A stretch of 64,000 nucleotides of DNA from REBR01 sp033721915 (GTDB lineage: Bacteria > Pseudomonadota > Gammaproteobacteria > Pseudomonadales > Oleiphilaceae). Every line of letters begins with the position of its first letter. The first letter of the stretch is position 1. Location: positions 62,001 through 126,000 of the forward strand of contig JAWWAC010000001.1 in the NCBI GenBank assembly GCA_033721915.1. Direction: 5' to 3'. A program made the translations under genes and the position numbers. Below, piece by piece: positions 44,097-53,068 of this stretch. A model generated the notes under the pieces. That model ran no database searches. It was given only the letters and a program-made list of their open reading frames with translations, and was not told where the DNA came from.

Positions 44097-44350
44097 CTGT
44101 CCTTGCTGCCACGGCGATTAATACCGCCTGAACTCCTGCCCTGCTTCTCCAGAGCCGACTGACACGCAATACAAAGCCGCACCCCGGGAATCGCCTTGCG
44201 ACGGGCTTCGGGAATCACACAGTCACACTCTTCACAACGGACAGCGCTCTCACCATCCACCAGTTCGCTCCGTGCCCGCTGCACGGCATCTTCAACGCTG
44301 GCGTCAATCTGATCCTGAACGGCGCCATCCCGTGACCAACCGCCTGCCAT
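44084..44350 (-). CDS. DksA/TraR-type zinc finger protein (YbiI-like)
   Basis: 88 residues from the ATG at 44350 (MAGGWSRD). A four-cysteine zinc finger, CEEC at about residue 42 and CIAC about 20 residues later, follows an N-terminal helix. This is the short C4 finger version found in phages and in YbiI, lacking the long coiled coil that lets DksA reach the RNA polymerase active site. Its 3' end overlaps the vapC 3' end, so mutual interference of the two transcripts is possible. Confidence 0.87.
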   Translation of the reverse strand: MAGGWSRDGAVQDQIDASVEDAVQRARSELVDGESAVRCEECDCVIPEARRKAIPGVRLCIACQSALEKQGRSSGGINRRGSKDSQLR

Positions 44351-44553
44351 AGTGTTCACCGGTCTGTGAGTGATTGAATGAAAACGTCAGAGTTAACGGG
44401 TTCTACCTCCATTTAACGCTGAAAAACCATCCGTCTCAACGGTAGTGCGCTGCTCCGGAAAACCGCATCAGCCGTTCTGACGGACAACCGGATTCCTGTT
44501 TGATATGTCACCAAGTGCCTGTTAATGGGCACCCCATTCAATGTTCGTGCTAA

Positions 44554-44661
44554 CCTTAAAGGAGCCATTTCGGCCTGAAAAAAGGGCTTTCAAGCGCAAA
44601 AAATCGCCCTGAATGGCCGATATTTCTTTTTGGATCAGCAACATGATCAGGTCCGACCCCG
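44554..44661 (+). repeat. dispersed intergenic repeat, copy C
   Basis: The copy contains CCTTAAAGGAGCCATTTCGG, AAGCGCAAAAAATCGCCCT and ends TCAGGTCCGACCCCG only 19 bases before the desaturase ATG. The repeat must therefore be in the promoter or leader of that gene. The rest of the gap 44351-44553 shows no gene. Confidence 0.82.
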
Positions 44662-44679
44662 GAGCTGAGAAGGACTCCC

Positions 44680-45684
44680 ATGAGCATGAACAGCAATGAG
44701 CAGTTGGGCCGGCGGCGGGTCGGTGATTTTTTCAGCCGCGAGGAAATCCGGGCGCTGACGGCCCGTTCGGACTGGATGGGCGCCTGGGCGGTGGCTTCCA
44801 CCTGGGGCATCATTGCGCTGTCGTTTGCCGCCATGGCCTGGGCCACCAGCCAGTCCTGGTGGATTGTGGTGCCGGTGTTCCTGCTGGCCGTGGCGGTGAT
44901 TGCCGGTCGGCAGCTGTGCCTGGCCATTCTGATGCATGACGCTTCACACGGCACCCTGTTCAGAACCCGCTGGCTCAATGATGTGCTCAGTGACTGGCTT
45001 TGCGCCCGGCCTGTCTGGAATGACCTGCACAAGTACCGAATCCACCACAAGGCGCATCACACCCGCACCAGCAGCGATGACGACCCGGATATTTCACTCA
45101 CCGACCCCTTCCCCACCACACGGGATTCTCTGGTGCGGAAACTGGCCCGTGACCTGTCAGGCCTGACCGGGCTGAAGCTGCTGTTCGGTCGCGCGCTTCA
45201 GGACGCCGGCCTGCTCAAGTGGACGGTGGCGAACGATGTGGTCTGGCTGCCGCGGGAGGGCAGGCGCTGGTACCACCATGCCGGGCTGCTGTTACGCAAT
45301 ATGACGCCCATGCTGATGATGAATGCCCTGATCTTCACCGTGCTGGCACTGAGCGGCCATGGCTGGCTCTACCTGTTCTGGGTGCTGGCCTATATCACGC
45401 CGTTTCCGTTCTTCCTGCGCATCCGCTCACTGGCGGAACATGCCTGCACCGAGCGTAGCTCGGACATGTTCCGCAATACCCGCACCACAAGAGCCGGCCT
45501 TCTGGCCCGGGCTTTCGTCGCGCCTCTGCGGGTGCACTACCATATAGAACACCACGTGATGGCTTCGGTGCCCTGGTTTCGCCTGAAAGCCATGCATCAG
45601 CTGCTGCGGGAGCGGCAGGTGGTGGGGGAGCCACCCGGCTATCTGGAGGTTCTGAGGATCGTGTCATCCCCTGAGCATTCATAA
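44680..45684 (+). CDS. membrane fatty acid desaturase family protein
   Basis: 334 residues. The histidine boxes of the di-iron site are present: HDASH (about residue 87), HKAHH preceded by RIHH (about 125), and HIEHH near residue 288. Four to five hydrophobic segments place it in the inner membrane with the His boxes facing the cytoplasm. The family introduces double bonds into acyl chains or hydroxylates related substrates; with no electron-donor gene nearby, the exact reaction is open. A diverged repeat copy ends just before the gene. Confidence 0.9.
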   Translation: MSMNSNEQLGRRRVGDFFSREEIRALTARSDWMGAWAVASTWGIIALSFAAMAWATSQSWWIVVPVFLLAVAVIAGRQLCLAILMHDASHGTLFRTRWLNDVLSDWLCARPVWNDLHKYRIHHKAHHTRTSSDDDPDISLTDPFPTTRDSLVRKLARDLSGLTGLKLLFGRALQDAGLLKWTVANDVVWLPREGRRWYHHAGLLLRNMTPMLMMNALIFTVLALSGHGWLYLFWVLAYITPFPFFLRIRSLAEHACTERSSDMFRNTRTTRAGLLARAFVAPLRVHYHIEHHVMASVPWFRLKAMHQLLRERQVVGEPPGYLEVLRIVSSPEHS

Positions 45685-45703
45685 CGGGCAGGCCCGATTT
45701 CAT

Positions 45704-46204
45704 TCATTCCGGCAGCCGGCGGGTCTGCCAGTAGCCGGACTGCCAGTAGGGGTTCTTCAGGCTGGAAATGGTCACTCCCTGGCTGGTGGAGGCATGGAGA
45801 AACTCCGCTTCCCCGAGATAAATCCCCACGTGACGCTTCTTGAAGCCGGTCTTGAAGAACACCAGATCCCCCACCTGACGGCGACTGTCCGCCACAGACT
45901 CCCCAAGCCGGATCTGCCCGGCGGTGGTCCGGGGAAGATCGCGGCCGAGTTGGGTGCGGAAGCTGTGATACACAAAGCCCGAGCAATCAAACCCCTCACC
46001 ACCCACGCCACCATACTGGTAAGGCGTGCCCCGCCACTGGCGGAACTGCGCCATGAGTTTCTCTTTCACAAGGGGCTGGTCGCTCAGAGCCACCGCCTCG
46101 GGATGCTTTGTCACCTGGGCCGGCGCTTCAACCAGGCCCCCTGGACCGGCACAACCAGCCAGAAAGACCAGAATCAGACTGAGGGAAAGTAGGGGCTTGA
46201 TCAT
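45704..46204 (-). CDS. NlpC/P60 family lipoprotein, peptidoglycan endopeptidase
   Basis: 166 residues from the ATG at 46204 (MIKPLLSL). The signal ends in the lipobox FLAGC, so it is anchored in the envelope. The catalytic Cys is in FDCSGFVYHSF and the His in KRHVGIYLG, followed by a third polar residue in FLHAS. NlpC/P60 enzymes cut the D-Glu to diamino acid link of peptide stems. Spr/MepS of E. coli is a close type. The longer frame to 46243 adds thirteen unlikely residues. Confidence 0.92.
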   Translation of the reverse strand: MIKPLLSLSLILVFLAGCAGPGGLVEAPAQVTKHPEAVALSDQPLVKEKLMAQFRQWRGTPYQYGGVGGEGFDCSGFVYHSFRTQLGRDLPRTTAGQIRLGESVADSRRQVGDLVFFKTGFKKRHVGIYLGEAEFLHASTSQGVTISSLKNPYWQSGYWQTRRLPE

Positions 46205-46294
46205 CTGGGTTTCTATCCTGGAGTGAGCCTGGAGTGGGTGCAATCAAGACGGAATAGGGATTTCATGATAGCACAGCCAGCTGCCTCTGGAGGG

Positions 46295-46406
46295 CTTGCC
46301 TTAAAGGGGGCATTCCGGCACCAGAAACGGGCCTCCAGGCATCGATAACGGCCTTTTAGGACGACTTTTTCATTTACCTTCAGTGACATAAATTGGTCCG
46401 ACCCCG
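46295..46406 (+). repeat. dispersed intergenic repeat, copy D
   Basis: The copy runs from CTTGCCTTAAAGGGGGCATT, through GGGCCTCCAGGCATCGATAA and ACGGCCTTTTAGGACG, to ATTGGTCCGACCCCGG. It lies in the 545-base gap between the NlpC/P60 gene and the amidase gene; about 340 bases after it carry no recognisable gene. Confidence 0.8.
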
Positions 46407-46749
46407 GTGGGAAGGCGCCCTGGCCTGCATTTCACCAGGGCCTTTCCGCCTCCCCTTCCCGAGCCTCAACGGATCGGCGGTGATACGCCCCATACCGGCG
46501 CCTGAGCGGTTCCATGCACCGATTCAGAGCACTTCAGTTTGCAAGCAGAGCAGCACCGCAGTGCTGTCAAAGACAGCGTATGGTGTTGCTGTTTATAGGC
46601 TTTTCAAATAATTCAACGCTGTCATTACTCATTGGCCCAGCGATTGCAACATCCCATTACAGGGCATTACCCAGCGTTACAAAGCGCCACGCCACGGCAA
46701 GGAGGCACAGACCCTATCCCCTTAATGGGCCATATGAGGTATTCGTTGT

Positions 46750-48645
46750 ATGAACCATAAACTTTGTCTTTCATTTCTCCTGGTCAGCCTGCTTACCCTC
46801 AGCGGCTGCCCTTTGAGCAGCAGTTCCGGTAGCTCTTCGCCAACGAGTGAAGCGACGGACAACTCACCCAGTGAACCGTCGATTGAGGAAACACCGATCG
46901 AGGGAACCATTGAACCGGGCCTGTTTACCCTGGAAGAAACCACCATGGATCAGGTGCATGAGGCACTGGCAGGCAAGCGACTGCTTGAAGACGGCAGTCT
47001 GCTCACCTGCGAGTCACTGGCCCGGATGTACATGGAGCGGATCTACGCCCACAACGACGCCCCGCAGCCGGGCAGTGGCCTGCCTGTAAGGGGTGTGCTG
47101 GCCATCAACCCTCTGGCCATTGAACAGGCCCGGGAGCTGGATGCCCTCTATGCCCGGGATGAAGGGGTCGCCGACCGTTTCCTGCACTGCATGCCGGTAC
47201 TGCTGAAGGACAACTACGATACCGTGGACTACCCGAGCACCCAGGGCTCCTACAGCATGCTGGGCCACCAGGCCGGTGTGGACGCCCACTCGGTGGCCAA
47301 CCTGCGCAAGGCCGGCGCACTGATTCTGGGCAAGGCCAACCAGGACGAATTCGCCTTCTTTACCACGGGCTTCTCCAGCCGCGCCATTCAGGTGAGCAAC
47401 CCCTATAACACCAGTGAGAGTCCCGCAGGTTCCTCCTCCGGCACCGGTGCGTCCATCGCCTCCAACTTTGCCCTGGGCGGCACCGGCAGCGATACCTGCC
47501 AGTCCATCCGTCACCCCTCCTCGGTCAACGGACTGGTGGGCATTCGTCCCAGCCTGGGGGTGATCTCCCAGCACGGAATCTTCCCGCTGAGTCATGTGCG
47601 GGACACCGGCGGCCCCATGACGCGCACGGTCAAGGACGCGGCACTGATGCTGCAAGCCATGGCCGGCGTCGACCCCAGGGACCCGAAAACACTGTTGTAC
47701 CCGGAGTCGATGCGCCCTGACAGTTATGTGCAGTTTCTGGACACAGAAATACATGGAGTGGCGGGTCGCAATATCGGCGTGGTGCGCCAACTGGGCAACA
47801 ACACCAACGCGGCCGGCACAGGTCGCCAGGGCGAACTGATTGCCCAGGCGGTGGAAAAGATGAGAAGCATGGGCGCCACTGTTTACGACGTCTATCTGCC
47901 GGATTTTGTGAACCGGGGCGCGGGATCGAGCCACTACGACATGAACGAATACTTCAAGACCTTTGAAGCCGAGGGCGGCACCAGCGAGCGGGCCTGCGTG
48001 AGCAGCACGGCCATTGACCTGCTGGCAGACCGTGACACGGTGGCCCACGGACGCTCTGTCTGCACGGACATCCAGGGTATTGTGGAAACCGGACGGGTTG
48101 GCCCCCGCACCGCCGCGCTCTTTGCCCTGACCGCCACCGGCGATCCGAACCGGGCACCCACCGAGGAGCAACTCCAGGCCATTGTGGATGTGCGGGACTA
48201 TACCACCTCGGTGATGGACGCTCTGGTGGATGAAAATGGGGATCCGGTCCTGGACGCCGAGCAGAACCCGGTCCGGCTGGATGCCCTGGTGCTGAGCCCC
48301 GGCCCCACTGGCGGACGCACCTGTGACTTCGGCTCCACCACGCAGATGGGTTCCATTGTGGTGCCGGTGGGCTTTGATGAATCCGTTGGAGTCCCCCGAG
48401 GCATGGAAATCTTTGTCCGCCAGTACGACGAAGGCACCGGCCTGGGCATCGCCCATGACTTCGAGCAGGCTACACTGCATCGCGCCCCGCCCAACCTGGT
48501 CTCCTCACCTCTGCTGGTGAATGACACCGTCACCGAGTTCAACGCCCGCATGCAGCAAGCACTCATCGACGGCACCAGTGAAGCCCCGGAAACAATTCCG
48601 CTGGAGACTTACCAGCAGGTGCTGAGCGACATCACCGGGCTTTAG
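46750..48645 (+). CDS. amidase signature family lipoprotein
   Basis: 631 residues. A lipoprotein signal ends in LTLSGC (Cys20), followed by a Ser-rich linker. The amidase signature domain has the catalytic Lys in PVLLKDNYDT, the cis-Ser in ESPAGSSSGTGASIASN, and the Ser nucleophile in LGGTGSDTCQSIRHPSS. Amidase-family enzymes hydrolyse amides, including peptide amides and glutaminyl groups. The lipoprotein form points to action on an external substrate. The gene is monocistronic, with a terminator after it. Confidence 0.9.
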   Translation: MNHKLCLSFLLVSLLTLSGCPLSSSSGSSSPTSEATDNSPSEPSIEETPIEGTIEPGLFTLEETTMDQVHEALAGKRLLEDGSLLTCESLARMYMERIYAHNDAPQPGSGLPVRGVLAINPLAIEQARELDALYARDEGVADRFLHCMPVLLKDNYDTVDYPSTQGSYSMLGHQAGVDAHSVANLRKAGALILGKANQDEFAFFTTGFSSRAIQVSNPYNTSESPAGSSSGTGASIASNFALGGTGSDTCQSIRHPSSVNGLVGIRPSLGVISQHGIFPLSHVRDTGGPMTRTVKDAALMLQAMAGVDPRDPKTLLYPESMRPDSYVQFLDTEIHGVAGRNIGVVRQLGNNTNAAGTGRQGELIAQAVEKMRSMGATVYDVYLPDFVNRGAGSSHYDMNEYFKTFEAEGGTSERACVSSTAIDLLADRDTVAHGRSVCTDIQGIVETGRVGPRTAALFALTATGDPNRAPTEEQLQAIVDVRDYTTSVMDALVDENGDPVLDAEQNPVRLDALVLSPGPTGGRTCDFGSTTQMGSIVVPVGFDESVGVPRGMEIFVRQYDEGTGLGIAHDFEQATLHRAPPNLVSSPLLVNDTVTEFNARMQQALIDGTSEAPETIPLETYQQVLSDITGL

Positions 48646-48694
48646 TGGGAGCAGCCCCTGGCCCATTCTATTTACCGGGTCCCATCCCCCAAAA

Positions 48695-48729
48695 GGCCCG
48701 ACCGGTTCTCAACCGGCCGGGCCGTTTTT
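48695..48729 (+). terminator. intrinsic terminator after the amidase gene
   Basis: A 13-pair stem with one mismatch (GGCCCGACCGGTT paired to AACCGGCCGGGCC around CTC) is followed by five T, 50 bases after the amidase stop. Confidence 0.8.
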
Positions 48730-48903
48730 GAAGCAGGCAGGCTTGCCGGATAGCCCGCCAGGTGTCCTTTCATCAGGCCTTACGGCCAACACCTGAACTG
48801 TTGCAGCAACCCTCTATCCGGCATCTTGCCGGCACCCGGTTTGCGATACCTTGCACTTTCGTCATACTAAGCGCACCAGCCTTATGTGTAGGGAGCTAAC
48901 TGA

Positions 48904-49062
48904 ATGGCCATTCTGGACATTGAAGCCAGCGGATTCGGGGAAGAAAGCGCCCTCATTGAGATCGACTGGTGCCTACTGGATGGCAGCACACGGTATTCCA
49001 GGCTGACTGATCCGGACAGTGCTGGTGGCTGGGACCACTGGGGTGAGGCACAACGGGCATGA
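48904..49062 (+). pseudogene. 3'-5' exonuclease fragment (N-terminal end only)
   Basis: 52 codons starting MAILDIEASGFGEESALIEI, the usual opening of a small DnaQ-like exonuclease with the DxE motif as DIEAS. The reading ends after WDHWGEAQRA, where an intact homologue continues for about 100 more residues with the other active-site acids. It cannot be an active nuclease. The stop overlaps the next start (ATGA), so a deletion joined it to the downstream gene. Confidence 0.65.
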
Positions 49063-49523
49063 CGGACAGAGAATCCACAACCGCCCCCGAGTCACCGGTT
49101 TCCCAACTGGTGCAGGAGCTGTGGGAGATGGGGCTTCATGAGCCCGTGGTGTTTGACGAGCTGGTCAGGCGCAAAGAGGCACTTCGCCCGGCAAAGAGGC
49201 GCCATGTCTGGCCTCTGTCCACCCTGGCGGCCTTCACGGCAGGGATAAAAAACACCCTCCGCAGGACACTGTCCGGAGTTGGCTCACGACAGGCCCATCG
49301 CTTTAATGACCCGGATTATCTGACGGGGTCGCCGGCGCCCCTCTTCAACGCCATTGCGGTCAACAAAATCGTGATGGAGGCATGCAGACGATCCCCCGAG
49401 GTGGCGCAGTATATTCGTGCCGTCAACAAACAGGGGCGTCATCGCATTACGGCCTTTGAAAATGACCAGTTGCTGAGAATACTGGCCGTACTGGACCGGC
49501 ATGAAAACTCTGCTTCCCCATGA
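49059..49523 (+). CDS. hypothetical protein, unknown
   Basis: 154 residues, mostly helical, basic, no signal peptide or transmembrane helix. The N-terminal 40 residues are polar, followed by RRKEALRPAKRRHVWP and a C-terminal part with FNAIAVNKIVMEACRRSPEV. No family recognised. The ATG overlaps the stop of the exonuclease fragment, which suggests it was once, or still is, translated after it. Confidence 0.5.
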   Translation: MTDRESTTAPESPVSQLVQELWEMGLHEPVVFDELVRRKEALRPAKRRHVWPLSTLAAFTAGIKNTLRRTLSGVGSRQAHRFNDPDYLTGSPAPLFNAIAVNKIVMEACRRSPEVAQYIRAVNKQGRHRITAFENDQLLRILAVLDRHENSASP

Positions 49524-49642
49524 TGGTGCCGGACTGACCGGCCGATCGCCGAACCGGTGCCGGCCAAAAAGAAGTGTGTCTGCACCTGTTCTGTTTCGCG
49601 CTGTGGACTCGAATCATTAACTAACGATCAAAGGAGCACTTT

Positions 49643-50548
49643 ATGAAGAAAACACCTCTGCCCTGGACGCCGGACGACATTCCGGACCTGTCCAACCGCA
49701 CGGTACTGGTGACCGGAGCCAACAGTGGCCTGGGACTGGAATCCTCACGCATGCTTGCCGGCCACGGTGCCAGGGTGGTGATGGCCTGTCGCAATCAGGA
49801 GAAAGGCAAGGCCGCCCTGGAGGATATCCGGGGCGACCACCCGGACGCGAAGCTGGAGCTGTTGGCGCTGGACCTGGCCGACCTGGCCTCGGTGCGGCAG
49901 TTCGCCGACAGCTTCAAGAAGAACCACAAAAGTCTGGATGTCCTGATCAACAATGCCGGCGTCATGGCACTGCCGCTGCAGTACACCAAAGACGGCTTCG
50001 AGATGCAGTTCGGCACCAACCATCTGGGGCATTTTGCCCTGACGGGGCTGCTTCTGGACACGCTGGAGGCCACCGAGTCTCCCCGGGTGGTGGTGGTCAG
50101 CAGCATTGCCCACCGCATGGGCAATATCTATTTCGACAACCTGGACGGAAAAAAGGGCTACCAGCGCTGGAAGTTCTACGGGCAGAGCAAACTGGCCAAC
50201 CTGATGTTCGCCCTGGAGATGGACCGTCGTCTGCGCGCCAAAAACGCCGCCATACAGGTCATCCCCGTCCACCCTGGCATTTCCGCCACCAACCTGCAGC
50301 GGACCATTCCCGGCCATAAGCTGTTCAATGCCCTGACCGCACAGTCCCAGGAGAAAGGCGCCTATCCCAGCGTGTTCGCCGCCACCTCGGGGCTGGCCCG
50401 GTCCGGGCACTACTATGGGCCGAACGGGTTCAGGGAATTCTGGGGGATGCCCGCCGAAGCCGGCATACGCTGCCTCGCCCGTAACGAAAAAGTCGCCAGC
50501 CGGCTCTGGGAGGTTTCTGCAGAACTGACCGGTGTCAAGTACCTGTAG
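49643..50548 (+). CDS. short-chain dehydrogenase, retinol-dehydrogenase-like
   Basis: 301 residues. Classical features: TVLVTGANSGLGLESSR for cofactor binding, Asp in LDLADLASVR, NNAGVM, the catalytic Ser in VVVSSIAHR and the YGQSK Tyr-Lys pair. An Arg-rich stretch after the second strand (ACRNQEKG) favours NADP(H). It resembles animal retinol dehydrogenase-type and light-dependent protochlorophyllide reductase-like SDRs; the bacterial substrate is unknown. AAAGGAGC ribosome site precedes the ATG. Confidence 0.9.
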   Translation: MKKTPLPWTPDDIPDLSNRTVLVTGANSGLGLESSRMLAGHGARVVMACRNQEKGKAALEDIRGDHPDAKLELLALDLADLASVRQFADSFKKNHKSLDVLINNAGVMALPLQYTKDGFEMQFGTNHLGHFALTGLLLDTLEATESPRVVVVSSIAHRMGNIYFDNLDGKKGYQRWKFYGQSKLANLMFALEMDRRLRAKNAAIQVIPVHPGISATNLQRTIPGHKLFNALTAQSQEKGAYPSVFAATSGLARSGHYYGPNGFREFWGMPAEAGIRCLARNEKVASRLWEVSAELTGVKYL

Positions 50549-50589
50549 ATCCATCGCCGGGGAAACCCGGCCTTGATCTCAAACCGATC

Positions 50590-50629
50590 GGGACAGGCAC
50601 TCAACAGCATCCTCTGCAGTGCCTGTCCC
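50590..50629. repeat. palindromic repeat, AGTGCCTGTCCC family, site 1
   Basis: GGGACAGGCACT at 50590-50601 and AGTGCCTGTCCC at 50618-50629 form a perfect 12-base inverted repeat around a 16-base loop, 42 bases after the dehydrogenase stop. It could act as a weak transcript end, but no T run follows. Related motifs lie at 54769 and 62249-62493. Confidence 0.75.
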
Positions 50630-50713
50630 TTTCGCCCTTTCGCCCCGCTTGTGCCGTGCCCGTCTTCTTAACTTTCTTCACCACGCCTGACGCTGTTACC
50701 CCTTTATCGACTC

Positions 50714-50828
50714 AAGCTGCCCTCAAAGAGGCTTTTTCGGCCTCAAAAAAGCGCCTCCAAGCCCATAAAACGTCCTTTAAAACGGATTTTCCGTATTTTT
50801 ATCAGTACTTTATCCTGGTCCGACCCCG
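50714..50828 (+). repeat. dispersed intergenic repeat, copy E
   Basis: The copy runs from AAGCTGCCCTCAAAGAGGC through GCGCCTCCAAGCCCATAAAA and TTTTTATCAGTACTTTA to CCTGGTCCGACCCCG. It lies in the 500-base gap between the dehydrogenase and the lipase gene; apart from the palindrome at 50590 nothing else is seen there. Confidence 0.83.
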
Positions 50829-51052
50829 TCAATGCGCTGGATAAACATCCTAGAGGGGAACTTTTCCTGCCGCCCTAAAAGGGAGCATGGGCAACGGGAA
50901 TGGATGGACCTAGAGCACTGGCAGGAATGACACACACGGCCCTCTGCGCAGTCAATAAACAGACAGCGAGGCTCGGTTATAGTGTCGTGACAGGTTGACC
51001 GGGGATGGGCTCTTCACCCCTGGCCGCACAATAGCAACAACGAGGTGTACCC

Positions 51053-52126
51053 ATGTTCCGAACCGTCGGTCTTCTTGGCTTGGCAATGTTTTTACTGGGC
51101 TGCACCGAGAGCGGTGACGACAGCCCGGATCGGAACAACACACCCAACCCGCCCCAGCAAAACACCGCGGCTGAAACGCCTTCTGACACCGCCGGGACTC
51201 AGTCCGGCCGGGCGGGCGAGCCAACACTGTCAGTGCCTCGCTCCCGTCTCCAGCAGAGCCTTGCCTGCCATGGCAACCCCAGCGGTGCCAGTGAGCCGGT
51301 GGTGTTACTGGTGCCAGGGTCCACCCTGACACCAGAAGCCAACTTCCAATGGAACTATATCCCGGCATTGCTGGACCTGGGCCGCACCGTCTGCACCGTG
51401 GAGTTGCCTGAAAAAGCCATGGGAGACATCCAGGTGGCCGCCGAGCATCTGGTGTTTGCCATCCGGGATCTCTCAGCCCGCAGTGGCCAGCCTATCCAGA
51501 TAGTGGGCTACAGTCAGGGTGGCATGGTACCCCGCTGGGCGCTGCGTTTCTGGCCCAGCACACGGGCACAGGTGAGCGACCTGATCTCCCTGGCCGGCTC
51601 CCACAAGGGCACTGTCACGGCCATTCCCTCCTGCCTCGACCGCTGTGCCCCGGCATTCTGGCAGCAGCGCCAGGACTCGGCGTTTATGGCGGCACTCAAC
51701 CGGGACGGGCAGGAGACCTGGCCGGAGGTCCATTACACCAGCGCCTATACCCGCTACGACGAAGTGGTCTTCCCCAACTTCGCCGCCGAAGTGGCCAACT
51801 CCAGGCTGGCAGGTGGCGACAATGTGGCCAATATTGAACTGCAATCCGTCTGCCCCCTGAATTCCGCAGAGCACCTGGCCATCGGCACCTATGATCCAGT
51901 GGGCTGGGCGCTGGCGAAAGACGCCCTGATGAATGAGGGCCCAGCCGACCCGTCCCGTGTCAGCCTTGAGACTTGCCTGCAGCTGACCATGCCCGGGGTT
52001 GATCAAAGCACCTTTCTGCAGGACTTTACCGAGACAGTAGCGTTTATTGGCGAGACCTCAGGGAATGCCGAACAGGTAGACGAGGAGCCACCGCTGGCCT
52101 GTTATGCCACCGAAAACGGCTGCTGA
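51053..52126 (+). CDS. lipase-like lipoprotein
   Basis: 357 residues. A lipoprotein signal ends in FLLGC (Cys17) and is followed by a long Pro/Asn/Asp linker. The hydrolase domain has VLLVPGSTL (oxyanion region) and the nucleophile motif GYSQGGMVPRWALR, which is very like Candida antarctica lipase B rather than bacterial lipases. Asp near TYDPVG and His in EHLAIG may complete the triad. Paired cysteines suggest disulfides. It probably acts on lipids or esters outside the cell. Confidence 0.85.
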   Translation: MFRTVGLLGLAMFLLGCTESGDDSPDRNNTPNPPQQNTAAETPSDTAGTQSGRAGEPTLSVPRSRLQQSLACHGNPSGASEPVVLLVPGSTLTPEANFQWNYIPALLDLGRTVCTVELPEKAMGDIQVAAEHLVFAIRDLSARSGQPIQIVGYSQGGMVPRWALRFWPSTRAQVSDLISLAGSHKGTVTAIPSCLDRCAPAFWQQRQDSAFMAALNRDGQETWPEVHYTSAYTRYDEVVFPNFAAEVANSRLAGGDNVANIELQSVCPLNSAEHLAIGTYDPVGWALAKDALMNEGPADPSRVSLETCLQLTMPGVDQSTFLQDFTETVAFIGETSGNAEQVDEEPPLACYATENGC

Positions 52127-52157
52127 GACCGGGCGTTCAGCAGGGCATTCCGGCCAA

Positions 52158-52688
52158 CTATTCCTGATCCAGAAAATAACCCTTTGAGGCCATTGCCTCT
52201 CTCATCACCGTCTGGATCGCGGCATGGTTCTCCCTGACAAACCGGATATCCGCCTGGTTGGCGCAATCCGGAATCGCCACGCCCAGGTCTTCCTGGATTG
52301 AGAACATGACGGCTTCCGAAAATCGTTCTGAGAGCTGACTCCATTCAGGAATATCACTGAAGCCACTGTCCTGAACGGCCTTCTGTAAATCGTCATGAAC
52401 GCCGCTTTCTTCCAGCCACTGCTGCTGCAGAGGTGCGGACGCATCGTCCTGCTCTTCTGAATAACAGGTCAGTTCGTCTTCTGTCTCGTCTCTGTCGCTC
52501 TCCTCATCATGGTTTTCTTCATCGTCATGGATTTCTTCATCGTCATGCATTTCCATGACAATCTTCATCTGGGTCTCCGTAATCACGGGGGAATGCAGCC
52601 TTTCGATAATGTCCATGGTCAGGGGCGGCTGGGCCGTTGCCAGTCCGGGGAGGGTCAGATAGACGATGGCCAGTAGGTTTTTTTTCAT
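52158..52688 (-). CDS. exported acidic His-Asp-Glu repeat protein, unknown
   Basis: 176 residues with a signal peptide ending near ATA (about residue 19). Residues 48-72 are a run of short repeats (DDEEIHDDEENHDEE) from an 18-base tandem DNA repeat at 52514-52549. The rest is helical with two Cys that could form a disulfide. The repeat of acids and histidines could bind metal ions such as calcium or zinc, which is inference. It converges on the lipase gene. No family recognised. Confidence 0.65.
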   Translation of the reverse strand: MKKNLLAIVYLTLPGLATAQPPLTMDIIERLHSPVITETQMKIVMEMHDDEEIHDDEENHDEESDRDETEDELTCYSEEQDDASAPLQQQWLEESGVHDDLQKAVQDSGFSDIPEWSQLSERFSEAVMFSIQEDLGVAIPDCANQADIRFVRENHAAIQTVMREAMASKGYFLDQE

Positions 52689-53068
52689 GGATTCTGCGTC
52701 CTTGTCAGGGGATGATTGGCGGTTAATCGATCAGGGGAACGTCACCATGGCGTGGCGTTCCGTTTGGCCCCGGGCACCGGTTTGCGGACCACTCAACTCG
52801 CATTTTCCTCGTTGTCGTTGCGGACTTCGAAGAACAAGCGGAGAGGCTGACAGGGATTGAACACCAGCCGTGAACGTCCCTTCTGTGACCGATGTCCTGT
52901 TATCTTTTTCCTGCCACTGTGAGAGCGCGGCAATGGGGAATACCGCTCAAAAAATGGGCCCGTGGCTCGGAAGAGTTTCCGGCACCAGGCGCCCCCTGAG
53001 GTTTGCGGTTGCCTGTGAGCCGCGTTTCATGAGATTTCACTGACCGGGAGGACCGGGGAGGCTGAATC
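52689..53068. other. intergenic region, no gene supported
   Basis: 380 bases between two divergent genes. A 64-codon plus-strand frame exists at 52666-52860 but has no ribosome site, domain or support, and overlaps the acidic-protein start region. No hairpin or repeat family member was seen. Confidence 0.5.

Noticed and set aside
47014..48480. Long open frame opposite the amidase gene
   Set aside because: Same reason: mirror of a clear coding sequence, with His/Gly-rich composition typical of antisense reading.
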